This document shows, piece after piece, positions 1 to 10,519 of a DNA stretch of 64,000 nucleotides (position 1 is the stretch's first letter; each line of letters begins with the position of its first letter). The notes under the pieces are model-generated. The model saw nothing but the letters and a program-made list of their open reading frames with translations, searched no databases and was not told where the DNA came from. The DNA is from Diospyros lotus (lineage: Eukaryota; Streptophyta; Magnoliopsida; Ericales; Ebenaceae), in NCBI RefSeq assembly GCF_014633365.1, contig NC_068339.1, positions 10,501,925-10,565,924 of the forward strand. The letters are read 5' to 3'. Position numbers and translations under genes: made by a program.

Positions 1-215
1 GCATCACCATGGAGAGAGAGAGAGAGAGCGATGGTAAAATTGCAAGTTTGCTTTAGCTAACGACCGCTGGTTGTACAAACACTACAAACTACAAAGCCAA
101 ACATGTATTACGTATATACAATTCAAAAGGTTTCATATTGTCCCCTCCCCTCCCCTCCAACTCTCAATTTATTATCACACTTTGTGCTACCAAACCAAGC
201 TACCAATACCATCAT
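1..215. other. Left edge, 3' flank of the membrane-protein gene
   Basis: A short (GA)n microsatellite lies at about 12-28. The rest is AT-rich DNA with a pyrimidine-rich patch near 140-160. It is downstream of the minus-strand gene at 216-773 and probably includes its 3' UTR. I see no independent gene. Confidence 0.5.
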
Positions 216-773
216 CTACCACCCAACTACGCCGGGAAAATCCGAGACGGCCTTAGTTTTCCGACGACAACCGTCCCACAACCTGACCACGTTGCCGTCG
301 AGCACCGCCAAGTCCTGGTAACCGTACCACCCCATCTCCTCCATCCTCATCCTCACCGTCCATTTCCAATCTCCAGCGTCGCACCACTCATCTCCGCCAC
401 CAATATCCACCTCCTCAAAGCCCTTAACGCCATCGTCCTCCGCCGCGTCTTCCAGGCCCCAATCCTCGTAGTACACCATGAACTTCCCGGTCGTGGTTGC
501 CACCGTAGTCTCCAAGGGACCAACCCAAGAAGTGGCCGTGGCCGAAGGCGGGGGTGACTGATCATCGTTCACAGACTCCTCCTCTGGCGGCGGCGGAGGC
601 GCTTTGGTGGCACCATCGGCAGCGGCTGTTCTGATCCTCCGGAAGCTGACGGCAGCCGTTATAACTGCTGCCCACGTCCACGCCCACATTTTATTGAATA
701 GCAGTGTAAAGACATCGAAATTAAGGGAACTGAACGGCGTCAAGGCTTCGAGCGGAGAATCCAAGGCGCTCAT
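216..773 (-). CDS. Uncharacterised plant single-pass membrane protein, 185 aa
   Basis: An intronless reading frame of 185 codons starts at the ATG complementary to 771-773. A hydrophobic segment with several tryptophans spans residues about 21-45 (FTLLFNKMWAWTWAAVITAA) and is followed by a basic stretch, which suggests a membrane anchor with the rest of the protein in the cytosol. Then come a proline/glutamate-rich linker (about 58-80) and an acidic region. The C-terminal block holds the motif WYGYQDLAVLDGNVVRLWDG (about 148-167), which I recognise from small unnamed plant membrane proteins. Coding GC is much higher than in the flanks, which supports a real gene. No enzymatic motif is visible and the function is unknown. 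A TATA-like box lies about 54 bp upstream of the ATG. Confidence is good that it is a gene and nil for a biochemical role. Confidence 0.8.
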   Translation of the reverse strand: MSALDSPLEALTPFSSLNFDVFTLLFNKMWAWTWAAVITAAVSFRRIRTAAADGATKAPPPPPEEESVNDDQSPPPSATATSWVGPLETTVATTTGKFMVYYEDWGLEDAAEDDGVKGFEEVDIGGGDEWCDAGDWKWTVRMRMEEMGWYGYQDLAVLDGNVVRLWDGCRRKTKAVSDFPGVVGW

Positions 774-826
774 CTTCGCCAGATTCCACGGACTCTGTAA
801 TTTGGTGGCTTAAGTTAAGTGGAGAG

Positions 827-833
827 TATTTAT
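827..833 (-). promoter_or_regulatory. TATA-like box of the 216-773 gene
   Basis: The minus strand reads ATAAATA about 54 bp before the ATG at 773. This is a plausible TATA position for a short leader. It rests on sequence match and spacing only. Confidence 0.4.
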
Positions 834-839
834 GGAGAA

Positions 840-1720
840 AGGAGGAGAAACGTGGGCCGCCGGACCCGAAGAGTGTGTGTGAGAGCATCTACCTTACAAG
901 ATGCCGAGAATCGAGTGGGAGATGCTAAGCTAGATCCGAATTATATCCTACGCATCATAACTGGCTGGCGATCTCTGTTATTACACGTGGAATGTCCTTA
1001 TTGGCTGTCGCCTTCGTTCCGTGCCAACTTGTCCGTGAGATTATGGAAAAAAATAATATAAAAAATTTAACCAACGTAACCACGAGGTGACGTTAATACA
1101 CGTGCGAGCACTATCCCTAGCGAGACCAGTAAAATAAATAAAATCAATTAAATTAGGAAATAAAAAAGCCAAATTTACAAACCCCATGCCAAATTCAAGT
1201 GTTAAATTTATCAAAATAAAAAATATATTTTCTTCCACTAATATATAATATATTTATCAAAACTTGTCGTGGTTAAAATAATTAGACTCATAATTAGAAA
1301 GAATAATGAAACATATTACAAGCAAAACGCAACACATGATGCATAATAATAATGTTATGGCATTGAATATAGTCTAATACAAGGAATGTAATTTGCAATA
1401 AATGCTTTTGATATTGTCATATGTATCAGTATTTGGCAACATAAAATAATTAAAAATATAAAATAAAATAATTAAAAATATAAATAACTAAATAATACAA
1501 TAAAAATGTTTATCTATATCATATATGTTGAGAAGTATTGTGTTAGTATTATTTGGAGTAACTATATATCTGAAAACAATTATATTTTGTTTCTAATTAA
1601 GATTTTTAGTAGCAAAATATCCAAATTTTTCTTTGAAAAATAGCATTTTGTTGTAAGTAAAAATATATTATTTTAATTTGAAAGTGCTTCTATTACAAAT
1701 AATTGTTATATATATATATA
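840..1720. other. AT-rich intergenic DNA
   Basis: The GC-richer 840-1030 portion is promoter-proximal to the minus-strand gene. From 1040 to 1720 the DNA is simple, AT-rich and riddled with stops in all frames. A TA run at about 1708-1720 forms the insertion site of the Helitron that starts at 1721. Confidence 0.5.
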
Positions 1721-1732
1721 CTAGGGATAAGC

Positions 1733-1748
1733 CGTGCCTAAAGGCACG
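1733..1748 (-). other. Helitron 3'-terminal hairpin
   Basis: CGTGCC and GGCACG form a perfect 6-bp stem around a 4-base loop, 8 bases from the terminal CTAG. In Helitrons this hairpin acts as the replication and transfer terminator. Confidence 0.85.
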
Positions 1749-3247
1749 ATGCAACTAAAAAAAATTGAACATCAAATTTGAACGCGAAATAATCCGGTAC
1801 TGAACTCAAATACGTATTAAATTGAAAGTCTAAACTCGCCCTATATCACGTGTTTGAAGACAATGTATATAGTTCTTAAACACGAAATAATCAAACAATG
1901 AATATAAACATACATTAAGCTGAAAATCATTTGATCATTTTTAATATCATGACTTTAGTGAAATAAAAAGAATCAATGTTGATACTTAGTCAAAAATTTG
2001 CAAAAAGAATCATATGCAAAATTGTACGGAGTAGCATATGGCCCTAACATAAATATGCATCTCTAAGCATACACATATGTATACATATGCATAAGTAAAT
2101 AAAGAAAGTGAAAACTGATACCTTCTTTGGGAAAGGACCTATACGTGTTGCCCTCCTCTTCTTTCCCTGTTGCTTTCCCCATTATATGTCTCTTCCCAGT
2201 CTCACCTACAACTCTAATCATAGGAAAAAACCCATCGCCTTTTTTTTCTAACCCTTCTTCCTTCTTCTTTTTCTTATCGTCTGAAAATACCATTGATTTC
2301 ATATAATTTTCATATTCATGTGAGAATCATTTCAACAACTGAACCCATAAAATACTTTTTTATGATTTTCTACAATTGCTTTATTTTGAAAGTTTTTTTT
2401 TTTAAAATAGTCCTCAAAACATATAAATGGAACTATAATGTATTCTATAATGTTGAAGAGACTTAGAAAGATTATTGTAATTGTTAAGCTTGTAAAACAG
2501 ACAATAAAGTTAATCATTGGTTGCATAAGATAGAAATTAACAAAAGAAAAGAAATACATTAACTTGCACAAAGAAGAAAATACAAAAGCATACATGCACT
2601 TCCCATAATGCTCCATGTTCTGGATAATTAGTACTAATTTGTACATGTCAACATTACAATTCTAAGAGGGAAGCATCACGACAAACATCAGGTAGTCAAC
2701 CCTTGATCCTTAAAATGATGTAGTAAAAAAATCAACTATTGAACAATGGATCCAATAAAAAAAGAAAGGTAATTTTAGGCAAACGAGGCTTTATACTACT
2801 CAATGGTCTAATTGGACTCGACTCAATGTCAATTGAGTCCAAATGAAAAAAATAAAAAAGAGCAAAATAAAATTAATCCAAATTAGAAAAAAAACTTGAA
2901 CCAAACTAATCCAATCACATTGGTTTTGTTTGGCTCTCAAACTAACCTTGATTTATGATCACCCCTAATCTTAACGAGTGAACAGACACAAATGTAAGTC
3001 CAATCATTCATAATAAACTTCATTTAAAGATTAATTATAACATAAATTTACAATCCACATACCATTCTCTTGATCCTTACACTTGGCCTTTAAGCACATC
3101 AAATGTATATATAAACATAAACACACCTATTGGAACACATCACACAACATGTTTACAAATATTATACATGAATAGAATAAAACATGCTTTAGCGGTTATA
3201 CCTTCTATTATACATAAATAGAATGAAACATGCTTTAGTGGTTACAC

Positions 3248-3614
3248 CCTCTTTGGGATTGCCTCCGGTCCACATCTCAATTTACCCTCAATTTCTCTAA
3301 TAATAATCTCAACACGGCAAGTATTAGATAGTAGCATGAAGTCACGTTTCAGACCCTCAATTTATACATATATATACTAAATTACTATTTTTTTTCTTAG
3401 GAATCAAACAAGGGAAAAAAAAAACAAAAAGTTTGACCAAAAAGAGACAAAAAATTAGATTCATCACCTGAGCAACTTGATCAGAAAACCTCCAAAGTCC
3501 AAACAACACAACGGTGAAAGCACCTCTCTCTTTAGCAAACTTATCTGATAGATAGACAGTGTATTTGGCCAGCAATATCGCTAGATCCTCTTCTGAATCG
3601 TCCTCATAAAGAGA
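3248..3614 (-). pseudogene. Two captured host-gene exons inside the Helitron
   Basis: On the minus strand, 3614-3468 is an open 147-nt block (49 codons) preceded by AAACAG and followed by GTGATG. It encodes a peptide with the core LAKYTVYLSDKFAKERGAFT and then VVLFGLWRFSDQVAQ. After a T-rich 112-nt gap ending in TTGAG comes a second open block, 3355-3248 (108 nt, 36 codons), followed by GTGTAA. It encodes a peptide containing LLSNTCRVEIIIREIEGKLR. Both blocks are phase 0 and multiples of three, and both have protein-like composition in otherwise stop-rich DNA. That is the signature of a spliced gene fragment picked up by a Helitron. I do not recognise the parent protein. Further exons were not found with confidence, so I treat it as a truncated, probably non-functional copy. 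Confidence 0.5.
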
Positions 3615-4092
3615 CTGTTTTATTTATTTTTATATTTAATTTTATTTTTATTTGATAAAAAGACTGCTTTTAGTTATTTAGAATTAAGAGTATTAGCATA
3701 TAAATTTCATTAACTAATTAAACTAAAGTTATATTACATGGAATAAAGGTGAAAAGCAAAATTTAACATTAAAATTGTAAATTAAAACTAATTAGCACAT
3801 AATAAATTTTATTTAAAGATTAATTAAAACTAATTAACACATTGTATATCAGTAAATCATAGCTCATTGTATATTAGTGTCATACTCATTCCATTTACAT
3901 ATTCTATCATAAAATTTGAACTATAGTGTATTTAAAAATATGATATCTCAAATTTGATTAACAACTTACGTGCTACATTTAATTAATATAATTTCTCAAA
4001 TTTTAGGGACTACAAAAATATAAACAAACATTGATTTATTAATATTAAAATAATAACTTACATACACATACGCTAGTGATTACACACACATA

Positions 4093-4225
4093 GTGATATA
4101 TACATACACACACAGTGAGCAATCAATATGTACACACACACAATGATATATACATACACACACAGTGAGCAATCAATATATACACACACACAGTGATATA
4201 TACATACACACAGTGAGACAAAAAC
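4093..4225. repeat. 50-bp CA-rich minisatellite, about 3 copies
   Basis: The motif GTGATATATACATACACACA recurs at 4093, 4143 (first base A) and 4193, a period of exactly 50 bp, with CAGTGAGCAATCAATAT inside each full copy. It lies within the Helitron. An older direct repeat of about 49 bp lies at about 3165-3250. Confidence 0.8.
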
Positions 4226-4559
4226 CCATAAACAATTACCTCACAGGGATAACCCGTAAATTTATATTACACACACAGTGCTTCAGGCATAATTATTATG
4301 TGTGCATGCGCTGGGCGTGAGATGCAGCCCCCTATTCCTGTGCGCCTTCTTCTTCTTCTCTTCTTTCGTTCTTCCAGGTGCGCCGAACAGCACAGCGTGT
4401 ATACATACACTACACAATAGTTACAACATTTTATACGCATTACACACCCACACACAAAATACACACGCACACATAGCAGAATGTACAGAAATTTACTACA
4501 GCGCACACAGAATGTACACAAAATACACACGCACACATATACATACACGGCTGCACCTA

Positions 4560-4900
4560 ACGCGATTGCCTGCGCGCAGCCGCTGCTGCCATGGCGGACC
4601 CTCAACCGGCCTTTCGACGCCATCGCCTGCTCCCCGCGACCACCACTGGCGGCCTCCACCAACCGCTACTGCTCCGCCGGCCATTGGTCGATCACTGCTG
4701 CCGCCCTACTCGCTGCACCGCCACCGCCTTCGGTCGCCTCCACCGCTGCAATCGGCTGTCGCGACTACTACCTTAGCCGCCATCGCCGGTCACCGACGCC
4801 TCCTCCACGACTCGCCGCTGCCACCAATCGGCCTTATCTTTCTCGCGATTGCTCTCGGCCACCTGCTCTTTCCCCTCTCTCTCTCTCTTCATTTGCTCTC
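4560..4900. other. GC-rich block near the Helitron 5' end
   Basis: This stretch is strikingly GC-rich, with repeated CCGCC/GCCGC words, against AT-rich surroundings, and grades into a CT-rich tract. Open frames exist on both strands but translate to proline/arginine/alanine-rich low-complexity sequence without a recognisable domain. It may be a captured promoter/5' UTR fragment or a compositional feature of this Helitron family. I do not call a gene. Confidence 0.4.
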
Positions 4901-5153
4901 TCTTCTTCCCTCGGCCACAATCCCAATGCCCAAGATTTAAATTTTGAAGGCCACTGTAAAAGACTTGGTCGTGTGAGTGTGTGTTGGCCAGAGAGGAAAG
5001 AGTGTGTTGAGTGTGGAGGATGGGATGGTTTTGGGGGAGAAATGTGTTGATCTCAGCCATTGAAGTTCTTGAAAATTAATCTCAACCATTCAAAAAATGT
5101 CTTCTTCACATTTGTCTTTCAATTTTAAAAACCATCCTTCCTTATTATATAGA

Positions 5154-5934
5154 TATGAGCACGTAGAGGTGGGGAGGGGTATTTGTGTTCAAGACTTAAG
5201 TAACAGTTGTATTAATTTGTATTTTTTCAGTTAGAATAATAAGAGTTACGTATTATTATTATAGAATTAAAATAAGAGTTGCTCCTGCCATTAATTTTAG
5301 TGAATAATGTTTTGTTTTTTAGGAGAATAGCTATTTCTATGAATTAAATTAACATTCTCATGCAATGATAAGGGAGGACTTTTAAGTGGTGGGTGGAAGA
5401 AAGGCATGCAATGATTGGGCTGAGCGGGGCTGCCCGTGGGAATTGTAGCATTAATTACCTAATTAATTAATTCAGCTTCCTGTGGTTGGGCTTAATTATT
5501 AATTCGATAAATCTATGCGGATATAATCTATCATAATAGAAAGACATTTAATACTTATTTTATATTATTTTATAATAATTTAATTATATTAAATAAAAAA
5601 AAATAATTTTAACCTTATAAAAATTTTAACTCTTCACTCATCTAAAACTCCTGCCTAAAACTACTACCTAACATATTAAAGTTACAAGCAAAAAAAATTA
5701 GTTATGAAAATGAATAATGACAATCATGACACTTAGGTGACAGCACACTATTGACTGTAATTAATGTATTCTCTTTACATTCTCCTTCTATTTTATTTCA
5801 TTAATGGATTATTTTACTTTGTCTGAACTGGTTGACGCATGAGATGACTAAAAACATCAAATGATAAAAATATCTTTATCTTGAAATTACCCTCTTGTCT
5901 TGAATTAAACGGACAGGACTTCATCTATGTTGGA
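5154..5934. other. AT-rich intergenic DNA
   Basis: There is no gene, no clear repeat and no RNA signature here. It is mostly AT-rich with short GC islands around 5400-5450. Confidence 0.4.
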
Positions 5935-6112
5935 AGTCCGCCCATACTGGGCGGACTGTATCTAAGATGCGCAGCGGATTGCATGTTAGATGCAGTCTGC
6001 TGCGTATCATGCAGCCCGTATCTTAGATGCAGTGCTTGGCGGGCTGCATCTAAGATGTAGTCTGCCAGCACTGTATCTGGTGGACTGCATTTAGATGCAG
6101 TCCTGCCAGAAA
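5935..6112. repeat. Perfect hairpin plus degenerate GCAGTC/ATCTAAGATGCAG repeats
   Basis: AGTCCGCCCA, a 3-base loop and TGGGCGGACT form a perfect 10-bp stem at 5935-5957. From there to about 6112, variants of ATCTAAGATGCAG and GCAGTCTGC recur in both orientations, giving several overlapping weaker stems. It stands out as a GC-rich island in AT-rich DNA. It is probably a remnant of a foldback element, but I found no target duplication. Confidence 0.6.
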
Positions 6113-6857
6113 TTAGGGGATTGCCTGAATTATTGAGCGGGTTTCATTATTGATATTTTTGTTATTTGATATTTTTAATGATTTCGTGCGTCAATCAATT
6201 CAAACAAAGTAGAATATTTTGTATTTAAAGTCATTATGACTCTTGAAATTCTAAAAATTTATTAAATCATAGACTAAAATTTAAATTTAACAAGGAAGAG
6301 AGAGAATGAAATTTTGAATTGTGAATGAGGAGGGTATTGTTGGTAAATAAAATGTTAAACGACATAATTATCGTAACGTCAATAATTGAAATGACAAAAA
6401 AAGACAATTCTATCTAGATAGATTATATTCAACTAGCTAGGTCCTTATTAATTATATGAATTTATTTAGCTAGCCTAGCAGTTCCAGTTAGATTTAAACA
6501 AGTTAGTGTTAAACAAGGGGTTAACTCGAACTTAATTCACAATTAACGATATCTTAAGTTTAACAGGTTGCGTACCACCATTCATTGTGATACAATTTAT
6601 TGATAAAATTAATGGATTATATAAGTAGATAAGTTATATAAATCATTTAAGTCGTAATTTTTTATCTTTATTTATTTAATTTAGGTACATCATTTATTCA
6701 TATGACAATTTTTTGACACGTGTTACCATGATCATAATCATGATCTATCATGTTTTTTAACAAAAAAAAACATATCACTTGAATAAATTTTCTCAAAATT
6801 AATATAAACACTTAACTAACATATTATAAATTTAACGTACCCTTTAACGAAATTGAA
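6113..6857. other. AT-rich intergenic DNA
   Basis: I see no gene or structured repeat between the hairpin cluster and the MULE target duplication at 6858. Confidence 0.4.
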
Positions 6858-7260
6858 TAACTCTTCGAGAAATTCTATTTACAACCATAGAATTTGCTCT
6901 CTGTAACCATTCTAACTAAAATATTAAATTTTACTATTTATAACCACACTTATTACTTTTTATAACCATTTACATACTAAATATACCCTCCACACACTTA
7001 ACCCTAAAAAACTACACTCACGTACATCAAACCATATTCTTCTTCTCATTTTTCTTTTGTGACAACGTCGCCGACTTTGCTTGCCTCATCCAGCCTGTTG
7101 GAATCCCCCAAATCGCATAACTAGGTAAAATTTTTACCTTATAGTTTAATTAATTTCATGGTAGATGTAATAGTGTTGGGACTCGTCGGAGTTCCCAGCC
7201 AACGCTTGGTTAGTGCCGGAACCTGGGCGTTCAGGAGAACTGGCACCCCCCGAACCCAGC

Positions 7261-7410
7261 TGTTCGGGGGAAGCCTCGCCTCCTGAACAACGAGTTTTGG
7301 GGGGCTGGGGCTCCCATGAACCACGTTGTTCGGGGGAAGTCCCGCCCCCTGAACAGCAAGTTTTGGGGGGCTGGGGCTCCCTCGAACCATGTTGTTCGGG
7401 GGCAACTTGC
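7261..7410. repeat. 66-bp GC-rich tandem repeat, 2-3 copies, in the MULE
   Basis: TGTTCGGGGG recurs at 7261, 7327 and 7393, spaced 66 bp apart, with GTTTTGGGGGGCTGGGGCTC inside each of the two complete units. The frames are open on both strands only because of this repetition. The peptides are proline/glycine-rich and look non-genic. Confidence 0.8.
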
Positions 7411-7666
7411 AATTTTATATTTTATACATATTTTATATTTTATAATAGTTATAGTTATAGTATGTATTATACATATTTTAAATTTTATAATAATTATATT
7501 TTATATGTATTATACATATTTTATATTTTATAATAGTTATAGTTATAATTAATTTTATGTATAGTATAATATTTATGTATATAAATATGTATGTATATAA
7601 TAGTTATGTATATAATTATATATAATTATAACTATATATTATAATATATAAAATATATATATATCT

Positions 7667-8029
7667 CCTGAACCTTGAGGTTCAGGATAAATCAATTCTC
7701 CCGAACCTAATAGTTATATTTATAATAATTTATGTAATATAATTATGTATAACTATATATATAATTATAATTATAATTATATATTATAATATATAAAATA
7801 TATATGTTTCCTGAACCTTAAGGTTCAGGAGAAATCAATTCTCTCGAATCTCAAGATTCGGGAGAATTGATTTTCTCGGAATCTATAGATTTGAAATTCC
7901 TTCAATCTCTCGAATTTTGAGATTTGGGGGCTAGGAGATGCCCCGAATCCCGAAGTTCGGGGAAATCTAAATTGCCCGAATCCTAAGTTTTGGGGTATCT
8001 CTCAGGCCCCGAACCCCGGGGTTCGAGGC
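7667..8029. repeat. Series of GAACC/GGTTC palindromes in the MULE
   Basis: Five palindromes of about 20 bp follow one another: 7667-7686 (one central mismatch), 7809-7830 (perfect, 22 bp), about 7842-7864, 7941-7962, and about 8007-8028. Each is a variant of CCTGAACC...GGTTCAGG, drifting through CTCGAATC...GATTCGGG to CCCCGAAC...GTTCGAGG. Sequence diverges from copy to copy while both arms of each stem keep pairing, with some mismatches. Confidence 0.75.
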
Positions 8030-8493
8030 TTCAGGGAAGAGTATTTTTTATTTTTTAATTAATTTTATTTTTTTAATTCATCACTCATCTATATAAATTA
8101 TGTGATTTAATTTATTCGTAATATATATAAATTATGTGATTTAACTAGTGATCGATGTTTATGATGTTATAAATTATGTTATTTTTAAATATAAATTATA
8201 TAAATGCATGTTATTTGATAATATTAAGAAATTATTTTAATTTTAAAAAATATTAATAATTTTCTACTGTTTTATATTAATTTACTATAGTTGCTGCTAT
8301 TTGAAAAAGTGATTGTGGCGATGGTGGGTGAGAAAGTGGGTGCACGCGCTTGAGGAGTAATAGTGGATGATTGATTTTCAACGATTTAAATGAGGGCAAA
8401 TATGAGTTTTTATTTAAGGATATTTTAAAAATATTAAAAGTAGATTATAGAGAGTAAAATATGTGGTTGCAAATAGAATTTCCCTAACTCTTC

Positions 8494-10516
8494 ACCTAAA
8501 CGACCCAATTATCGTTTAGAACCTAATTGTAAAAGCAGCTTCACTTGTCTTTGGACAATCTTTTGGAAACTCTCATTTATGTCCTTAATTTCAATTGATT
8601 ATTCCTTTAATTTCTTGCCAAGGATCATGCAGGCCTTTCTATTTCATATATACAGTCAAATTACAATTAATTAATTACATCTTTATAATCAACTAGCTAG
8701 TTTCATGATGACTATTAAAGGCTTAAAGCTTAAGTCCATCTCTAGTTGAGAAAAGTAATTTTTTTTTTTCATTTTCAGCAGAAAAAAATAAATTTTCTTT
8801 TTTATTTTAAAAAGAAGGATAAAAATTAAAAAAACAGAAAATTTTTGACACCTGGCCTTCTAATTAAAACATGTCTTTAAATGCTTCATTTCCTGCTTGG
8901 GAATAAGTTGAGAAATAATATATATTAGCAAAATTTTATTCTGAAAAATACAATTATATATGGTGCCAAAACAAGAAACTAATTATAAGTTGAAAACCAT
9001 TATTTTTTTTTATTTCAAATTTCACTATTTTTTGGAAGGTAATTAACGGGTCGGGTGAATAGGAAGGAGGTTTGTTTCGAATCAGGATCCGAAATATAGT
9101 GCAGGCCAGGCCTCTCTACCCAATTATCGTGGCCATATCTTCATTTCAATGAAAAAGAAAATTCATCAAGCTCACTTGAAAGTTTAAGCTTTTAAAAGAA
9201 AGATTATTATGCAATATGATTAAGAAATTAACGCAGAGAGAATTTTTCTAAAAATTAAAGGACTTGGATCTATTTATAAGGATTTTTATATGTCAAGTTA
9301 GCATATATTATAATTTAATTTTGTTTATAATCGATGAGCTAAAAAGATGGTGTGAATATTAACCCTTCTCTAATCGATTTTGATTATATTATTTCTTTAT
9401 AATAATGCATTCCCTATTCAGTTGTCTCCATGCCAATTCATCCCATCTTCGGTTCCACTTAATTCTGTAGTTTTTTTGCCTTAAATGAAACCATAACTTT
9501 ATCATATATAGAACACAAAAGTATTAAGATTCACAGAATTTTGCCTTCAAGCACTCAACCTCATATATATATATATACATGATTCAAATTTATTAGTAAT
9601 GTCGTTAGTCTTTGCGTTTATCTAAACTTATAAATTTTATGACGCGCGTGAACAATCAAATTGAACGTTACCTATAAGAATAGCAATTAATAGTAATATA
9701 TTGCAGTCAAAGGGGTTGGAAGATGGGAAAAGAAGAATAAAAAACAATAATTAATGTTAGTGATAAATATAATATATAGTCAAAGGATGCTGGGTTCAAG
9801 AGACTGGGGAGTAATTAGAAGACCACTGCCAGTGCCAGCTTTGTGGTCAAAGTCTCTGATGGTCACTTCAACAAACATATACATATATACCCCAACTAAT
9901 TAAATACGCGCATAATTAACATATTTAGTCTATTCAAGAAATTAAAGTGAATTTTTTTTCAATGGCATGGTTAATGCTATTAGTCAGGTCTCCGTCACCA
10001 AGGTTCTTAATTAGTTGTGTGTGAAAACTGGAAAACATGAATCTTTTAAGGGCATGTTGTACGTAGGATGGCAATTGCAATTGAAATTGAGGAAATTGAA
10101 TCGAAATTAAATCAATCAATGTGGTTAAAAATTGTTTGATTGGATAATAGTTTGGTTTAAGAAAAAATCGAATATTGTTTCAATAAATATGATTTGGTTA
10201 TAGTTTTTATTAAATTTAAATTAAAATTCGAAGCGAAATTAAACAAAATGTGTGAGTAACCGAAAGAAATCGAACCAAATATATATATATAATAGATATT
10301 TATTTATTTAATATATTATATATATTAACTAATGTATTTTTTTACAAGTATTTTAACTAATACATTATAAATATATAAAATATTTAACATTTATAAAGTA
10401 ATTAACAAGTAAAAATAAAACTTAATCTTAAATTATTTTATTTTTATCAATCAAATAATTATATTCAAGAAGTTTGAAGTTAATTTGTAACTTTATGCAA
10501 GAAGAATGTAATTTTA
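8494..10516. other. AT-rich intergenic DNA
   Basis: No gene is supported. Short TA runs occur (for example about 9562-9577). From about 10080 to 10290 there is sequence related in wording (TTTGGTTT, AAATCGAA) to the tandem repeat at 11990-12465, suggesting a shared old repeat family. Confidence 0.4.
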
Positions 10517-10519
10517 TTA

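Larger units (their letters stand above)
1721..5153 (-). mobile_element. Non-autonomous Helitron, 3.4 kb
   Basis: Read on the minus strand, the element begins with TCTATATAATAAGG at 5153 and ends with CTAG at 1724-1721. The base before the start is A and the base after the end is T, so it sits in an AT dinucleotide without target duplication, as Helitrons do. Eight bases before the terminal CTAG is a perfect 6-bp GC hairpin with a 4-base loop (1733-1748). The 5' end matches the plant Helitron pattern TCTATATAATA followed by an AAAATTGAAA-type stretch. No Rep/helicase domain is visible, so it needs enzymes in trans. The interior holds exon-like captured sequence (3248-3614), a 50-bp tandem repeat, CA-rich tracts and a GC-rich block near the 5' end. 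Both ends agree independently, so I regard the boundaries as firm. Confidence 0.85.
6867..8484. mobile_element. Non-autonomous Mutator-like element (MULE), 1.6 kb
   Basis: The terminal inverted repeats begin GAGAAATTCTATTTACAACC on the left and GGGAAATTCTATTTGCAACC on the right (reverse complement), with diverged similarity for about 60 bp. The element is flanked on both sides by TAACTCTTC (6858-6866 and 8485-8493), a perfect 9-bp target duplication, which is diagnostic of Mutator-like transposons. No transposase reading frame is present. The interior has a 66-bp GC-rich tandem repeat, long TA-rich stretches and a set of palindromes, described separately. Confidence 0.85.

Noticed and set aside
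4302..4940. Long open frames on both strands in the GC-rich/CA-rich part of the Helitron
   Set aside because: The translations are Ser/Pro/Thr/His-rich low complexity, overlap on both strands and lack any known domain; openness follows from base composition.
7139..7552. Overlapping open frames in the first MULE
   Set aside because: They are produced by the 66-bp tandem repeat and have no conserved motif.
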